A stretch of 64,000 bases of DNA from Hyphomicrobiales bacterium (GCA_900469475.1 UBXG01000006.1:348820-412819), one strand, 5' to 3'. Counted from the stretch's first letter, positions 48,225-57,471 are shown. The notes: generated by a model not told the origin, from the sequence alone. Numbers and translations: made by a program.

Positions 48225-49469
48225 AGGCGAGAAACAGCCGTCTTCCGATCAGCCAGTTCCTCCTGGAGGAAACGAACAGATGACGACCATATGTGACAAA
48301 GGCAAGACCCGAATGAAAAAACAGATGCGGCAACATTCGATTTCATATTTGAGCGCTTCAACCATAAGCTACATTTACGTTGCATCCCATGCGAGTCCGG
48401 GCCAATCCAGAACAGCCTGAGAACGAATCGGAGACGAATCGCTGACTCCGTCATGTTCCTTATTTGTTCACGACTACATATGGATTGCAATGAAAAGATT
48501 GCCACCAAATGCTGAATCTCGTTTACACGGCTTTCTGCGGGAAAAAGGAGTCAAGCGGAGAATCCTCGGCCAGAGAAATTTCGTGCCGTGCCATCGTTAA
48601 CAATCTGTAAATGATAAGGTTTCGCATGAATCAGCGGACGACATCCACCTCCAGGCCAAAGCCGAAACGAATCGGCGACGAATCGCAGATTCCAAACGAT
48701 TCTGTTTTGTTCTCCACAATATCTAGCGGTTTCCCCGCAATGGCATACCGGACTCTGAATGGTTGAGACGCGAATCCGAGCCGAATCTGCGATTGCGGTT
48801 CGTCTTTTGACGAGCGCAGCTATAATGAATCGACAAATGCACGCAAAAGGTGCGGTCGTTAACACAACGATCAAAGCCGGAACGAATCGGTGACGAATCG
48901 CGGATAGCGGCAGGTATCGCATTTGTTCACGGCTACATGTTGTATTTCGCCGGAGCAGCATCGCGACATAGAGGTCAGCTTGAATGGCAATGCTGTTGTG
49001 GAGTTCGCTGCGAATTAACGAATTCGCCCGCGAACACCACCTGGACGATGTTTGCCGGCGGCAGCATCTTGCATTCGGCGTGTCGGCAAACGCCCAGCCG
49101 TTAACCAAAGTTCAAATGCAGAACGAATCGCCGACGAATCACGGACATCCGGCCTTTCCCGTTTCGTTCACCACAACCCATTGTATTTTAATGGTATTTT
49201 AACCATACAAACGAATTTGCCGCCGCGCTTTTAACCGCCACCCGATGCGATCCCATTTAAGGGTTTGCTAAGCATCCCAACTGCTGTGCGCGTGCATTTT
49301 TATTTCTTAGCCGGAACAATTGCCGCGCGTGCAAGTTTCTATGAGCAGAATTGAGGAATTCGTCCATTCACTGGAACAGTTTCGAGTGAGAAAGCTGGAA
49401 CGTCAACGCCATGTCGAACAACGATAATGGCGGGATATTCGAACCGGACGGACATGGAGGAGACATATC
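48225..49469. other. 1.2-kb gene-free region with a repeat array
   Basis: No coding frame with a ribosome site or family resemblance was found. The region is AT-richer than its neighbours. Its middle holds five repeat units described separately, and GANTC sites are unusually dense: 20 counted by eye from 48393 to 49140, about 3 expected for random sequence. It must also contain the helicase promoter (left end) and the promoter of the small gene at 49470 (right end). Confidence 0.7.
48415..49200. repeat. Five-copy twin-GAATC repeat array
   Basis: Units begin near 48421, 48665, 48768, 48880 and 49121. Consensus: GAACGAATCGGNGACGAATC followed by GCNGA. The two GAATC sites start exactly 11 bp apart in all five copies (48425/48436, 48669/48680, 48772/48783, 48884/48895, 49125/49136). 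In units 1, 4 and 5 GTTCAC begins 26 bp after the end of the second GAATC, followed by a C/A-rich group and TTGNATTT-like bases. Unit 2 has GTTCTC at 25 bp; unit 3 is divergent. Intervals are 244, 103, 112 and 241 bp. Confidence 0.8.
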
Positions 49470-49625
49470 ATGCTTGGTACGGTATTGCTTGTCATACTGA
49501 TTCTGCTGTTGGTTGGCGCACTTCCCAGCTGGGGTTACAGCCGGTCGTGGGGGTATGGACCATCGGGTGGTCTCGGGCTTGTTCTCGTCATTGTCCTCAT
49601 TCTGTTATTAATGGGGCGCATCTGA
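49470..49625 (+). CDS. DUF3309 family small membrane protein
   Basis: This 51-residue protein is almost entirely two hydrophobic segments (TVLLVILILLLVGALPSWGY and GGLGLVLVIVLILLLMG) joined by SRSWGYGPSG. The pattern, including the ALP-W and WGYGPSGG elements, matches the DUF3309 family found in rhizobia and other Proteobacteria, with no known function. GGAGGAG lies 7 bp upstream of the ATG. It is followed after 45 bp by a glycine-zipper lipoprotein gene, so an envelope or stress role is plausible. Confidence 0.85.
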   Translation: MLGTVLLVILILLLVGALPSWGYSRSWGYGPSGGLGLVLVIVLILLLMGRI

Positions 49626-49670
49626 TCAGCAGACACTGTTCAAACCTCGCAACATCAGGGAGCTAACACC

Positions 49671-49925
49671 ATGAAGAAGATTATCGTCGCGATCGCCCTC
49701 GTCGGCGCATTGGCGTCGTGCACGGCAACGGAAAAAGGTACGGCGATCGGCGCCGGCACCGGCGCGTTGATCGGTGGCGTCGCCACCCATAGCTGGGGCG
49801 GCGCCGCTGTCGGCGCGGTGGCTGGCGGCGTAGTCGGCAACCTCATCGGGCGTTCGGAAGATCGTCGCGGCTACTGCATCTATCGCGACCGCTATGGTCA
49901 CCGTTATGAGGCTCGCTGCCGCTAA
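49671..49925 (+). CDS. Glycine-zipper lipoprotein
   Basis: This is an 84-residue envelope protein. The signal peptide (MKKIIVAIALVGALASC) ends in the lipobox LASC. The mature part has a glycine-zipper pair (GTAIGAGTGALIGGVA and GGAAVGAVAGGVVGNLIG) and a short Tyr/Arg-rich end (YCIYRDRYGHRYEARC) with two cysteines. Such 17-kDa-antigen/YMGG-like proteins anchor in the outer membrane. The SD is AGGGAG. It is probably in one unit with the DUF3309 gene. Confidence 0.85.
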   Translation: MKKIIVAIALVGALASCTATEKGTAIGAGTGALIGGVATHSWGGAAVGAVAGGVVGNLIGRSEDRRGYCIYRDRYGHRYEARCR

Positions 49926-50069
49926 GGCATTGCCTGACCGGCCGCCACCGGCGACCGGTCAGGATTCGCTCTCGGAACAAATTCAGGGAGCGGCGGTTCC
50001 CTCAACAAAATCGTCTTCCCGCGCCGTCGATCACGGCGAGGGGCAGTGTTTTGAGAAAGGAACGGCATC

Positions 50070-50240
50070 ATGGCCGCAATCATCGCAAGCATTGCAGCAC
50101 TCGTGCTTACCGGCACCACTTTTTACGCGCTCGTAAGCGGGGCGAGAGCTCGAGACAGGGAGAAGCGGCAGGTCGCCCTTGAGGCGGTCATCCTGGAATT
50201 CAAGCCACGACATCGGCAGCAGGCCTCAACAAGAGGATGA
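50070..50240 (+). CDS. Small hypothetical membrane protein
   Basis: This 56-residue frame has an N-terminal hydrophobic helix (AAIIASIAALVLTGTTFYAL) and a very basic cytoplasmic tail (RARDREKRQVALEAVILEFK then PRHRQQ). AAAGGA lies about 9 bp before the ATG. I do not recognise the family. Its location after two other small envelope genes and its membrane-like composition support it as real; codon use is normal for the window. Confidence 0.55.
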   Translation: MAAIIASIAALVLTGTTFYALVSGARARDREKRQVALEAVILEFKPRHRQQASTRG

Positions 50241-50374
50241 TTGCCGGCTGAGCTCAGAAATTCCGTTTCGCAACGCGCTACACAGGCTGAAGAGGCTCCG
50301 TCCGCCCTGAACCGCTTTTTATAGCCCTTGCGCAGCTCCCAGCGGAAAACTGGCCAGCGCTTTTCCCAAATTGA

Positions 50375-51100
50375 TTATACGAAGAGCTGGCCGCCATTGG
50401 CAGATATGGTCGATCCGGTAATAAAACCGGCATCGTCGCTGGCTAGGAAGACGGCGATGCGGGCGATTTCCTCGGGTTCGCCGAGGCGCCCGACGGGGAT
50501 CTGCGGAATGATGCGCTCGTTGAGCACTTTCTCCGGAACCGCCAGTACCATCTCCGTGCCGATATAGCCGGGGCAAATCGCGTTGACCGTGATGTTCTTG
50601 GCAGCACCTTCCTGCGCAAGCGCCTTGGTGAAGCCGAGATCGCCCGCCTTGGCCGCGGAGTAGTTCGCCTGCCCCATCTGTCCCTTCTGACCATTGATGG
50701 ACGAGATATTGATGACGCGGCCGAAGCTGCGGTCGCGCATGCCCTGCCAGACGTGATGCGTCATGTTGAAGAGGCCAGTGAGATTGGTATTGATGACCTC
50801 GTGCCACTGCTGCGGCGTCATTTTGTGGAACATGGCATCGCGGGTGATGCCGGCATTGTTGACCAGGATGTCGACATGACCAAGATCATGTTCGATCTTG
50901 GCGATGCCCTTGCCGCAAGCCTCGTAGTCGGTGACATCCCACTTGTGAACGGAAATCCCCGTCACATCATGGAAAGCCCGGGCCTTCTCATCATTACCGG
51001 CATAGGTTGCGGCCACCTTATAGCCCGCATTGTGCAGCGCCATCGAAATGGCAGCTCCGATGCCGCGCGTACCTCCGGTTACCAATGCCACTCTGCTCAT
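50375..51100 (-). CDS. phaB: Acetoacetyl-CoA reductase
   Basis: This is a short-chain dehydrogenase of 241 residues that reduces acetoacetyl-CoA to (R)-3-hydroxybutyryl-CoA with NADPH for polyhydroxybutyrate synthesis. The cofactor motif TGGTRGIG (residues 8-15), NNAG at about 90, and the catalytic Ser with YSAAK (SSINGQKGQMGQANYSAAKA) are present. It lies downstream of phaA on the same strand with a RIME-like repeat between them. The divergent regulator gene phaR is beyond phaA. Confidence 0.95.
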   Translation of the reverse strand: MSRVALVTGGTRGIGAAISMALHNAGYKVAATYAGNDEKARAFHDVTGISVHKWDVTDYEACGKGIAKIEHDLGHVDILVNNAGITRDAMFHKMTPQQWHEVINTNLTGLFNMTHHVWQGMRDRSFGRVINISSINGQKGQMGQANYSAAKAGDLGFTKALAQEGAAKNITVNAICPGYIGTEMVLAVPEKVLNERIIPQIPVGRLGEPEEIARIAVFLASDDAGFITGSTISANGGQLFV

Positions 51101-51199
51101 GTGCCACTCCCCTTTTTTTGCGGAGGCGTGACGCCCGAAGGTCGGGTCGCCCGCTCGCTTTCATCACTTCTTCTGGAAAATTCCCTTCAAGACGCCTTG

Positions 51200-51264
51200 G
51201 AGCATGATGCCGAAAAGTGTCATGCGGTTTTCGGACGACATCATTCTCTATTTCTTTGATTCTA
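51200..51264. repeat. RIME-like palindromic element, copy C
   Basis: GAGCATGATGCCGAAAAG ... CGGACGACATCATTCTC is the third copy of the core found at 22786 and 36518. Its end (TTGATTCTAGAGC) runs into the phaA coding end, and the phaA stop codon (TAG on the minus strand, 51262-51264) lies in the flank of the element. Confidence 0.85.
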
Positions 51265-52443
51265 GAGCGCCTCGAAGCACATGGCGACACCCATGCCGCC
51301 GCCGATGCAAAGCGTGGCAAGTCCCTTGCGGGCACCGCGGCGCCTCATCTCGAACAGCAGCGTATTGAGGACGCGAGCACCCGAAGCGCCGATCGGATGG
51401 CCGATGGCAATCGCGCCGCCATTGACATTGACGATCGACGTATCCCAGCCGAGATCCTTGTTGACGGCACAGGCCTGGGCAGCAAACGCCTCATTGGCCT
51501 CGACGAGATCGAGGTCGTTGACGGACCAGCCAGCCTTTTCCAGCGCCTTGCGGGAGGCCGGTATCGGCCCCGTACCCATGATCTGCGGATCGACGCCGGC
51601 GGTTGCCCAGGAGACAATACGGGCCAGCGGCTGGATGCCGCGGCGCGAGGCCTCTGCCTCGGTCATCAGCACGGCCGCAGCGGCGCCGTCGTTAAGCCCG
51701 GAAGCGTTGCCGGCGGTGACGGAGCCCTCCTTGTCGAAGGCCGGGCGCAGCTTCGCCATGGCCTCCATCGTCGCACCAAGGCGGATATATTCATCGGCAT
51801 CAACCGTAACGTCGCCCTTGCGCGTCTGGATGGTGAAGGGAATGATCTCGTCCTTGAAGCGGCCGGCCTTCTGTGCGGCTTCCGCCTTGTTCTGCGAGGC
51901 AACGGCGAACTGATCCTGCTCCTCGCGCGACAGCTGCCACTGGCGGGCGATGTTTTCGGCCGTAATGCCCATGTGGTAACCGTAGAAGGCGTCCGTCAGG
52001 CCATCCTTGATCATGGTGTCGATCATCTTCATGTCGCCCATCTTGGTGCCGGAGCGAAGATTCGCTGCATGTGGTGCCATCGACATGGATTCCTGACCGC
52101 CGGCGACGATGATCTTTGCATCACCGGTTGCGATCTGCTGCAGGCCGAGCGCCACGGCACGCAGGCCCGAGCCGCACAGCTGGTTCACGCCCCATGCGGT
52201 CGCTTCCTGCGGAATGCCGGCCTTCATCGCGGCCTGTCGGGCCGGGTTCTGCCCTTCACCGGCCTGAAGCACCTGTCCGAGGATCACTTCGTCGACTTCC
52301 TTGGCATCGACACCGGCGCGCTCCAGCGCACCCTTGATCGCGGCAGCGCCGAGTTCATGCGCCGGAACGGTCGCAAAAGCACCGTTGAATGAGCCAACGG
52401 CGGTGCGGCCGGCGCTGGCGACGACGATGGATGAACTGCTCAT
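51262..52443 (-). CDS. phaA: Acetyl-CoA acetyltransferase (beta-ketothiolase)
   Basis: This thiolase condenses two acetyl-CoA to acetoacetyl-CoA; 393 residues. The nucleophilic cysteine is in [14 protein letters not shown], the catalytic histidine in [16 protein letters not shown], and the second active cysteine in [18 protein letters not shown] 52443 has GAGGAGG upstream and gives the standard start [17 protein letters not shown]; the frame opens 22 codons earlier without support. It pairs with phaB for PHB precursor supply; its 3' end touches a RIME-like repeat. Confidence 0.95.
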   Translation of the reverse strand: MSSSSIVVASAGRTAVGSFNGAFATVPAHELGAAAIKGALERAGVDAKEVDEVILGQVLQAGEGQNPARQAAMKAGIPQEATAWGVNQLCGSGLRAVALGLQQIATGDAKIIVAGGQESMSMAPHAANLRSGTKMGDMKMIDTMIKDGLTDAFYGYHMGITAENIARQWQLSREEQDQFAVASQNKAEAAQKAGRFKDEIIPFTIQTRKGDVTVDADEYIRLGATMEAMAKLRPAFDKEGSVTAGNASGLNDGAAAAVLMTEAEASRRGIQPLARIVSWATAGVDPQIMGTGPIPASRKALEKAGWSVNDLDLVEANEAFAAQACAVNKDLGWDTSIVNVNGGAIAIGHPIGASGARVLNTLLFEMRRRGARKGLATLCIGGGMGVAMCFEAL

Positions 52444-52685
52444 GGAAGCCTCCTCACAGAATGAACACATATATGAGGCGAAACTGTCAAAGCTTTGCTC
52501 CTGAGTCAAACAGCAAGAATTTTCATCGCGCAGATTTCACGAAGCTGTCACCGCCTTCAAAAAATCCAATCAAAGGAAAGGCCTTGCCGCATCGCACAAA
52601 CCGATTGTCACCAAGCTTCTTTTGCGTCTACACTCCGGGGTGGAGGAATATTCCATACAATCAGACGGGGCCAGGAGACTGATAA

Positions 52686-53258
52686 ATGGCAAAGAATGAG
52701 GGCCAGATCGTAATCAAGAAATACGCCAATCGCCGCCTATACAATACGGGCACCAGCACCTATGTGACGCTGGACGACCTGGCGGAGATGGTGAAGAAGG
52801 GCGAGGAATTCATCGTCCAGGACGCCAAGAGCGGTGACGATATTACGCATTCGGTCCTGACACAGATCATTTTCGAACAGGAATCAAAGACCGGCAACAC
52901 GCTCCTGCCGATTTCGTTCCTCCGCCAGCTGATCGGCTATTACGGCGATCAGATGCAGATGGTGGTGCCGAGCTTCCTCGAGCACTCCATGCGTGCCTTT
53001 ACCGAGCAGCAGACGCAGATGCGCGAGCAGATCAATCGCGCTTTCGGCGAGACGCCGCTCGGCAAGAACCTGCAACTCCCCATCAAGATGGTCGAGGAGC
53101 AGGTCCGCCGCAACACAGAGATGTTTCAGCAGGCCATGCAGATGTTCTCGCCCTTCATGCAGCCGCCGGCCAAGGAAAGCCGCAAGGCCGAGGCCAAGGA
53201 CATCGATGAGCTCAAGGAACAGCTACGCGCCATGCAGAACAAGCTGGATAGCCTTTGA
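52686..53258 (+). CDS. phaR: Polyhydroxyalkanoate synthesis repressor PhaR
   Basis: This is a regulator of 190 residues with the PHB/PHA accumulation N-terminal DNA-binding domain (IKKYANRRLYNTGTSTYVTL, residues 10-29) and the C-terminal PHB_acc domain. In rhizobia (also called AniA) it coordinates carbon flow between PHB, exopolysaccharide and growth. It is divergent from phaA with a gap of about 240 bp. The C-terminal helix is charged (KAEAKDIDELKEQLRAMQNK) and may be a coiled coil. Confidence 0.94.
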   Translation: MAKNEGQIVIKKYANRRLYNTGTSTYVTLDDLAEMVKKGEEFIVQDAKSGDDITHSVLTQIIFEQESKTGNTLLPISFLRQLIGYYGDQMQMVVPSFLEHSMRAFTEQQTQMREQINRAFGETPLGKNLQLPIKMVEEQVRRNTEMFQQAMQMFSPFMQPPAKESRKAEAKDIDELKEQLRAMQNKLDSL

Positions 53259-53540
53259 AATCAGGCGATGCGCTCCTGAACCCTTGGAGAGTTTTCACCC
53301 GCTCTGTCACTGTCGCGACATCTCCCCCACCAGGGGGGAGATTGTTGGGAATATGTCGCTCCGCTCTGGCAGGTAACCTGATTTAGTTTCTGCAGATGCG
53401 ATTGTAGCTTGAGGCGAGAAAGTGCCGCGAGTTACCAACCTCCCCTTGTGGAAGAGATGTCCTGAAGGGACAAAGGGGGTATCAGAGCTTCGGCGCAAGC
53501 GCAGCCACTTCGTCCCACTAACACACCCAATCAAAACAGA
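53259..53540. other. Gap after phaR with short palindromes
   Basis: This stretch holds a hairpin TCTCCCCC-ACCA-GGGGGGAGA (53321-53341), followed by TTGTTGGG, and a related C/G-run segment (CCTCCCCTTG ... AGGGGGTATC) near 53440-53490. Together they look like a degenerate intergenic mosaic element. No gene is supported. Confidence 0.5.
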
Positions 53541-53567
53541 AAAAGGCCGGCGAACCGCCAGCCTTTT
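53541..53567 (-). terminator. Intrinsic terminator of rpmF
   Basis: AAAAGGC-c-GGCG, loop AAC, CGCC-a-GCCTTTT form a stem with a single mismatch, and the minus strand reads into a T-rich run (TTTTCTGTTTTGA). It lies about 30 bp after the rpmF stop. Confidence 0.8.
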
Positions 53568-53595
53568 ATTCATGTGCCATCAAGGCAGCGCTAGA

Positions 53596-53781
53596 TTATG
53601 CGCTTTCCTTCGGCGTCAGAACCTGACGACCGCGATACATGCCGGTCTTCAGGTCGATGTGGTGCGGACGACGCAGTTCGCCGGAGTTCTTGTCTTCGAC
53701 GTAGGTCGAAGCCTTCAGGGCGTCAGCAGAGCGGCGCATACCGCGCTTGGACGGGCTCGTTTTTCTCTTCGGTACAGCCAT
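53596..53781 (-). CDS. rpmF: 50S ribosomal protein L32
   Basis: This is a basic ribosomal protein of 61 residues beginning [20 protein letters not shown], diagnostic for L32. The alphaproteobacterial form here has no zinc-binding cysteines (the middle reads [18 protein letters not shown]). ATG 53781 was chosen over an upstream frame opening at 53877. It has its own terminator. Confidence 0.97.
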   Translation of the reverse strand: MAVPKRKTSPSKRGMRRSADALKASTYVEDKNSGELRRPHHIDLKTGMYRGRQVLTPKESA

Positions 53782-53953
53782 TCTCGTTACTCCATGTACG
53801 GACGACACATATCTACGGCCAGCAAGGCGGCCGAAACAGACATGCATCAATTTCGGAAATTGGGCGGGCTTATACATGGCTTGACGGGCTTTGACCAGTC
53901 CCTAACAGCATTTTTTGCCCATCGCACCAGATTCGCGAATATTCGAGACCGGG

Positions 53954-54601
53954 TCAGTCCTCGTCCTCCGGCACGGTCCATGTTTCCTGCAATGCAGCTT
54001 CCTCCCATTTTTGCCAGGCAGGCAGCGCCTTCATGGCCGCCATATAGTCCCGCGTATCCGCCGCAACCGCGATGTCATACCGCTCCAGACGGCTGACGAC
54101 GGGGGCAAACATGGCGTCCGCGCCGGAAAAATTCCCGAACAGGAAAGGCCCTCCAGAAAAGGCTCTCGCCTCGCGCCAGATGGCCTCGATACGCGCCACG
54201 TCCTCCATCACTCCGCTGGGGAGGTCGCGCCGGGCGACCGGACGGCGCATGTTCATCGGGCAGAAGTTGCGCAGGGCGCTGAAACCGGAAACCATTTCCA
54301 TGCTATAGGACCGCGCCAGCGCACGCGCCTGGCGATCTCTCGGCAAAAGCCCGGCGTCCGGGAAAAGCTCGGCCGCATATTCGATGATGGCGAAGGATTC
54401 CCAAACCTTGAAGCCGCCATGAACCAACATCGGCACCTTGCCCGTCGGCGACACCTCACGAATGCGCGGGTTTCCGGCTGGAAAATCGAAAGGGATCAGT
54501 ACTTCTTCGAAAGGAATGCCGCACCCTTCAAGAGCAATCCATGGTCGAAACGACCAGGACGAATAGTTCTTATTGCCGATGTAGAGAGTGATCTTGTCCA
54601 T
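53954..54601 (-). CDS. Glutathione S-transferase family protein
   Basis: This is a cytosolic GST-like protein of 215 residues. The N-terminal thioredoxin fold has LYIGNKNYSSWSFRPWIALE, with a serine pair in the catalytic position, and TGKVPMLVHG as the conserved cis-proline segment; the C-terminal helical domain follows. The frame opens eight codons earlier at a GTG, but AAAAGGAAA lies before ATG 54601. The substrate is unknown. Confidence 0.9.
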   Translation of the reverse strand: MDKITLYIGNKNYSSWSFRPWIALEGCGIPFEEVLIPFDFPAGNPRIREVSPTGKVPMLVHGGFKVWESFAIIEYAAELFPDAGLLPRDRQARALARSYSMEMVSGFSALRNFCPMNMRRPVARRDLPSGVMEDVARIEAIWREARAFSGGPFLFGNFSGADAMFAPVVSRLERYDIAVAADTRDYMAAMKALPAWQKWEEAALQETWTVPEDED

Positions 54602-54730
54602 GATTGCACGTTTCCTTTTCAGCACCGGAACCCGAGGAGAAAGAATTCTTTGAAGGGATTCAAATCCGCCCTTACGTCATGGCCAAGGATGCCAGAGGAC
54701 GACAAGCCGATCGAACGACAAGTTCTGATA

Positions 54731-55495
54731 TCAGTCATAAAGGCATTTGATGTATGCGTCGGCATTGCGCGCGCGGCGCTGGATCAGCGAAGCGAGCTGG
54801 CTGAGCCCGCGTCCCGGCTTGCTCGCCACCCGATCGATCGGGTTCGGCAGCGATACGGCGAGGAGGGCTGCCTGACGTGCCGTGAGCTTAGAGGCCGGCA
54901 CCTTGAAATGGTAGCGCGCCGCCGCCTCGATGCCGTAAATGCCCGGTCCCCATTCGGCAATATTGAGATAGATCTCCATCATCCGGCGTTTCGACCAGAC
55001 GGCCGAGGCGGAAACCGCCAGCGGCAACTCCAACGTCTTGCGTACGAAAGAGCGGCCGTTCCATAAAAACAGGTTCTTCACCGTCTGCATCGGGATCGTG
55101 CTGCCGCCGCGCGTGGACCTGCCGCGCAGCGTTTCCTGGACCAGCGCCCGCATCTCGCCCCAATCGACACCACCGTGAAAACAGAACTGCCCGTCTTCCG
55201 AGACCATGACGGATTTCACCAGCACCGGCGCGATTTTATCGAGCGGAACCCAGCGGCGGTCATATCCCTGAAGGGTAACGGCGTCGCCTACCATCAAGGT
55301 GGAAACGGGATGGACGAACGGCAGCAGATAAAAGACGATGAAAAGATAAGGCAGCAGGAGGACGCCAATCAATACGAGGACGACGCGCTGCCAAACTGGC
55401 CTTGCTTTGAAGCGCGCCAACGGGGAGGAGCGTTGCGGCACCTCGGCTTCCTCCTCCTCATTATCAGTCGATATGTCCAAGTGCCTGACGTCCAC
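54731..55495 (-). CDS. mtgA: Monofunctional biosynthetic peptidoglycan transglycosylase
   Basis: This GT51 enzyme polymerises lipid II into glycan strands; about 254 residues. It has one N-terminal transmembrane helix ([21 protein letters not shown]) and a periplasmic domain. The catalytic motifs are [10 protein letters not shown] with the first glutamate and [16 protein letters not shown]. There is no transpeptidase part. I chose GTG 55495 because GGAG lies 5 bp upstream; the frame opens at ATG 55561 without an SD. The first 50 residues are acidic and cytoplasmic. Confidence 0.9.
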   Translation of the reverse strand: MDVRHLDISTDNEEEEAEVPQRSSPLARFKARPVWQRVVLVLIGVLLLPYLFIVFYLLPFVHPVSTLMVGDAVTLQGYDRRWVPLDKIAPVLVKSVMVSEDGQFCFHGGVDWGEMRALVQETLRGRSTRGGSTIPMQTVKNLFLWNGRSFVRKTLELPLAVSASAVWSKRRMMEIYLNIAEWGPGIYGIEAAARYHFKVPASKLTARQAALLAVSLPNPIDRVASKPGRGLSQLASLIQRRARNADAYIKCLYD

Positions 55496-55660
55496 GATCG
55501 CTCCATCCCGGTACAACCCCTTAATGCATCCGGGAAACGCTCTGATGCTGCATCCCGTCATACCGTCTACATAAAGCGATGACCAGAGCGCGGCGCAATT
55601 CCCACCCCGCCGTCGACAATTGTCATTGCCAGCAACGGCCTCTCATGCCAAACAGCGCCC

Positions 55661-56575
55661 ATGGACAGCACCCATTCCTCGTTCGAGAACCGCCTGAAGG
55701 ACAATGCCGGCAAGACCGAAGCTCTGCTGAACCGGCTTCTCGCCGACGGCAGCCTGAATGACGAGATCGTCCGCCCCGACAGGCTGCTGAGGGCGATGCG
55801 CCACGGCGTCCTGAACGGCGGCAAGCGCCTGCGTCCCTTCCTTGTCGCGGAATCGGCGGCGCTTCTCGGCGGCAATGCCGAGGCGGCACTGAGGGTCGGC
55901 GCAGCGCTCGAATGCGTGCACTGCTATTCCCTCGTCCACGACGATCTTCCCGCCATGGACGACGACGACCTGCGCCGCGGCCAGCCGACGGTGCATATCG
56001 CCTTCGATTACGCGACCGCGATCCTGGCGGGCGACAGCCTGCTCACCTACGCCTTCGACATTATCGCCGCCCCCGAGACGGAGCTACCGGCGGATCGGAA
56101 AATGGCGCTCGTGCTGGCGCTGTCGCGTGCGGCTGGCATTGGCGGCATGGCCGGGGGCCAGGCGCTTGATCTCGCCGCGGAGAAGGAAACGCCCGATGAA
56201 AATGGCATCACGACGCTGCAGGCAATGAAGACCGGCGCACTGATCCGCTTTGCCTGCGAGGCCGGCGCCATCATCGCTGGAGCCTCAGCCGAGGACCGCA
56301 AGCGCCTTCGGATCTTCGGCGAAAAGATCGGCCTTGCCTTTCAGCTCGCCGACGATCTTCTCGACCTCACCGCCGATGCCGCCACCATGGGTAAGGCAAC
56401 CGGCAAGGATGCCGGCCGCGGCAAGGGTACGCTGGTCGCCCTGCACGGCCAGGAGTGGGCCGAAACGACGCTCGCAAAGCTGGTGAGCGAAGCGGCCGAC
56501 CTGCTGTCCGGCTATGGCGACAAGGCGGATGTCCTGACGGAAACCGCCCGCTTCGTCGCAAACCGTAGAAACTGA
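55661..56575 (+). CDS. Polyprenyl (farnesyl/geranylgeranyl) diphosphate synthase
   Basis: This is an isoprenoid chain elongation enzyme of 304 residues, IspA-like. The first aspartate-rich motif is SLVHDDLPAMDDDDLRRG near residue 88, with the two extra residues typical of bacterial IspA, and the second is LADDLLD near residue 230. GGKRLRP binds the diphosphate. With ispG 1 kb away it suggests local isoprenoid functions, though on opposite strands. It is divergent from mtgA. Confidence 0.92.
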   Translation: MDSTHSSFENRLKDNAGKTEALLNRLLADGSLNDEIVRPDRLLRAMRHGVLNGGKRLRPFLVAESAALLGGNAEAALRVGAALECVHCYSLVHDDLPAMDDDDLRRGQPTVHIAFDYATAILAGDSLLTYAFDIIAAPETELPADRKMALVLALSRAAGIGGMAGGQALDLAAEKETPDENGITTLQAMKTGALIRFACEAGAIIAGASAEDRKRLRIFGEKIGLAFQLADDLLDLTADAATMGKATGKDAGRGKGTLVALHGQEWAETTLAKLVSEAADLLSGYGDKADVLTETARFVANRRN

Positions 56576-56805
56576 TCCCTAAGCACCTTCATGGCATTGC
56601 CCGAGGGTGAGCCCATCCACTCGGCAACGGCTACCGGCCCATGCCCGTTCAGCCATGGCCATCCATTCAGCCATGAAATGTCACCATCACAAGAATCCAT
56701 GATTGTGCCGGGTGATTTCGGCCGTGTTTTATGACAAGTTGCCGATCCGAGTTGGCCGACAACGCAGAATTCTTCGCGCCGGCCGACACCCCCGGGAAAT
56801 CTTCC

Positions 56806-57447
56806 ATGCACGAGACCCTTGCCTATCTGCCGCAGATCCTGCCGGCCTATATCGCCTACCTCATCGCCGTCGCCAGTCCCGGCCCCGCCATCATGGCCAT
56901 CATCGGCACCTCGATGACCCATGGCCGCAGGGCCGGCATGACGATCTCGCTCGGCATATTCGGGGGATCGATGACCTGGGCGATTGCCGCAGCGGCAGGT
57001 CTCGCAACGCTGCTGCAGACCTATGCGATGGCGCTGGAGCTGCTGAAGATCTTCGGCGGCATCTACCTGCTCTATCTCGCCTACAAGGCATTCCGTGCCG
57101 TGCGTGCCGGCGGCGAGCTGCCGACCGCCGCCGAAGGCCCGAAAACGCCCAGCTTCAGGTCGCTGGTCCTGCGCGGCTATGGCATTCACGTCACCAATCC
57201 GAAGGCGATCTTCGCCTGGCTCGCCATCATCGCGCTCGGCATGCCGCAGGGCGCGCCCGCTTCCGTGGCCGTGCTGATCATCGCCGTCTGCTGCACGACC
57301 GGTTTTCTGGTGTTCATGGGCTATGCGATCCTGTTTTCGACATCGCATGCGCTGAAAGTATATCGCAATGCCCGGCGCTGGATCGAGGGCGCCATGGCCG
57401 GCTTCTATTGCTTTGCCGGCATCAAGCTGCTGACGAGCAATATCTGA
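56806..57447 (+). CDS. LysE/RhtB-family exporter
   Basis: This is an inner-membrane amino-acid or metabolite exporter of about 213 residues with six expected helices. The family start is clear: ILPAYIAYLIAVASPGPAI followed by SMTHGRRAGMTISLG. NPKAIFAWLAI is also typical. ATG 56806 was chosen over an earlier in-frame start at 56731 because it begins at the first helix. The substrate is not predictable. The preceding 230 bp show nothing recognisable. Confidence 0.88.
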   Translation: MHETLAYLPQILPAYIAYLIAVASPGPAIMAIIGTSMTHGRRAGMTISLGIFGGSMTWAIAAAAGLATLLQTYAMALELLKIFGGIYLLYLAYKAFRAVRAGGELPTAAEGPKTPSFRSLVLRGYGIHVTNPKAIFAWLAIIALGMPQGAPASVAVLIIAVCCTTGFLVFMGYAILFSTSHALKVYRNARRWIEGAMAGFYCFAGIKLLTSNI

Positions 57448-57471
57448 TCCTACCTCGCTTTAAGCGGCGGA

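Noticed and set aside
48415..49200. A CRISPR array
   Set aside because: Repeat intervals are uneven (244, 103, 112, 241 bp), repeats are imperfect, and no cas genes are near.
48415..49200. A chromosomal origin of replication
   Set aside because: The repeats are iteron-like, but no DnaA-box series, repABC, hemE or dnaA gene is present; neighbours do not match known rhizobial oriC regions.
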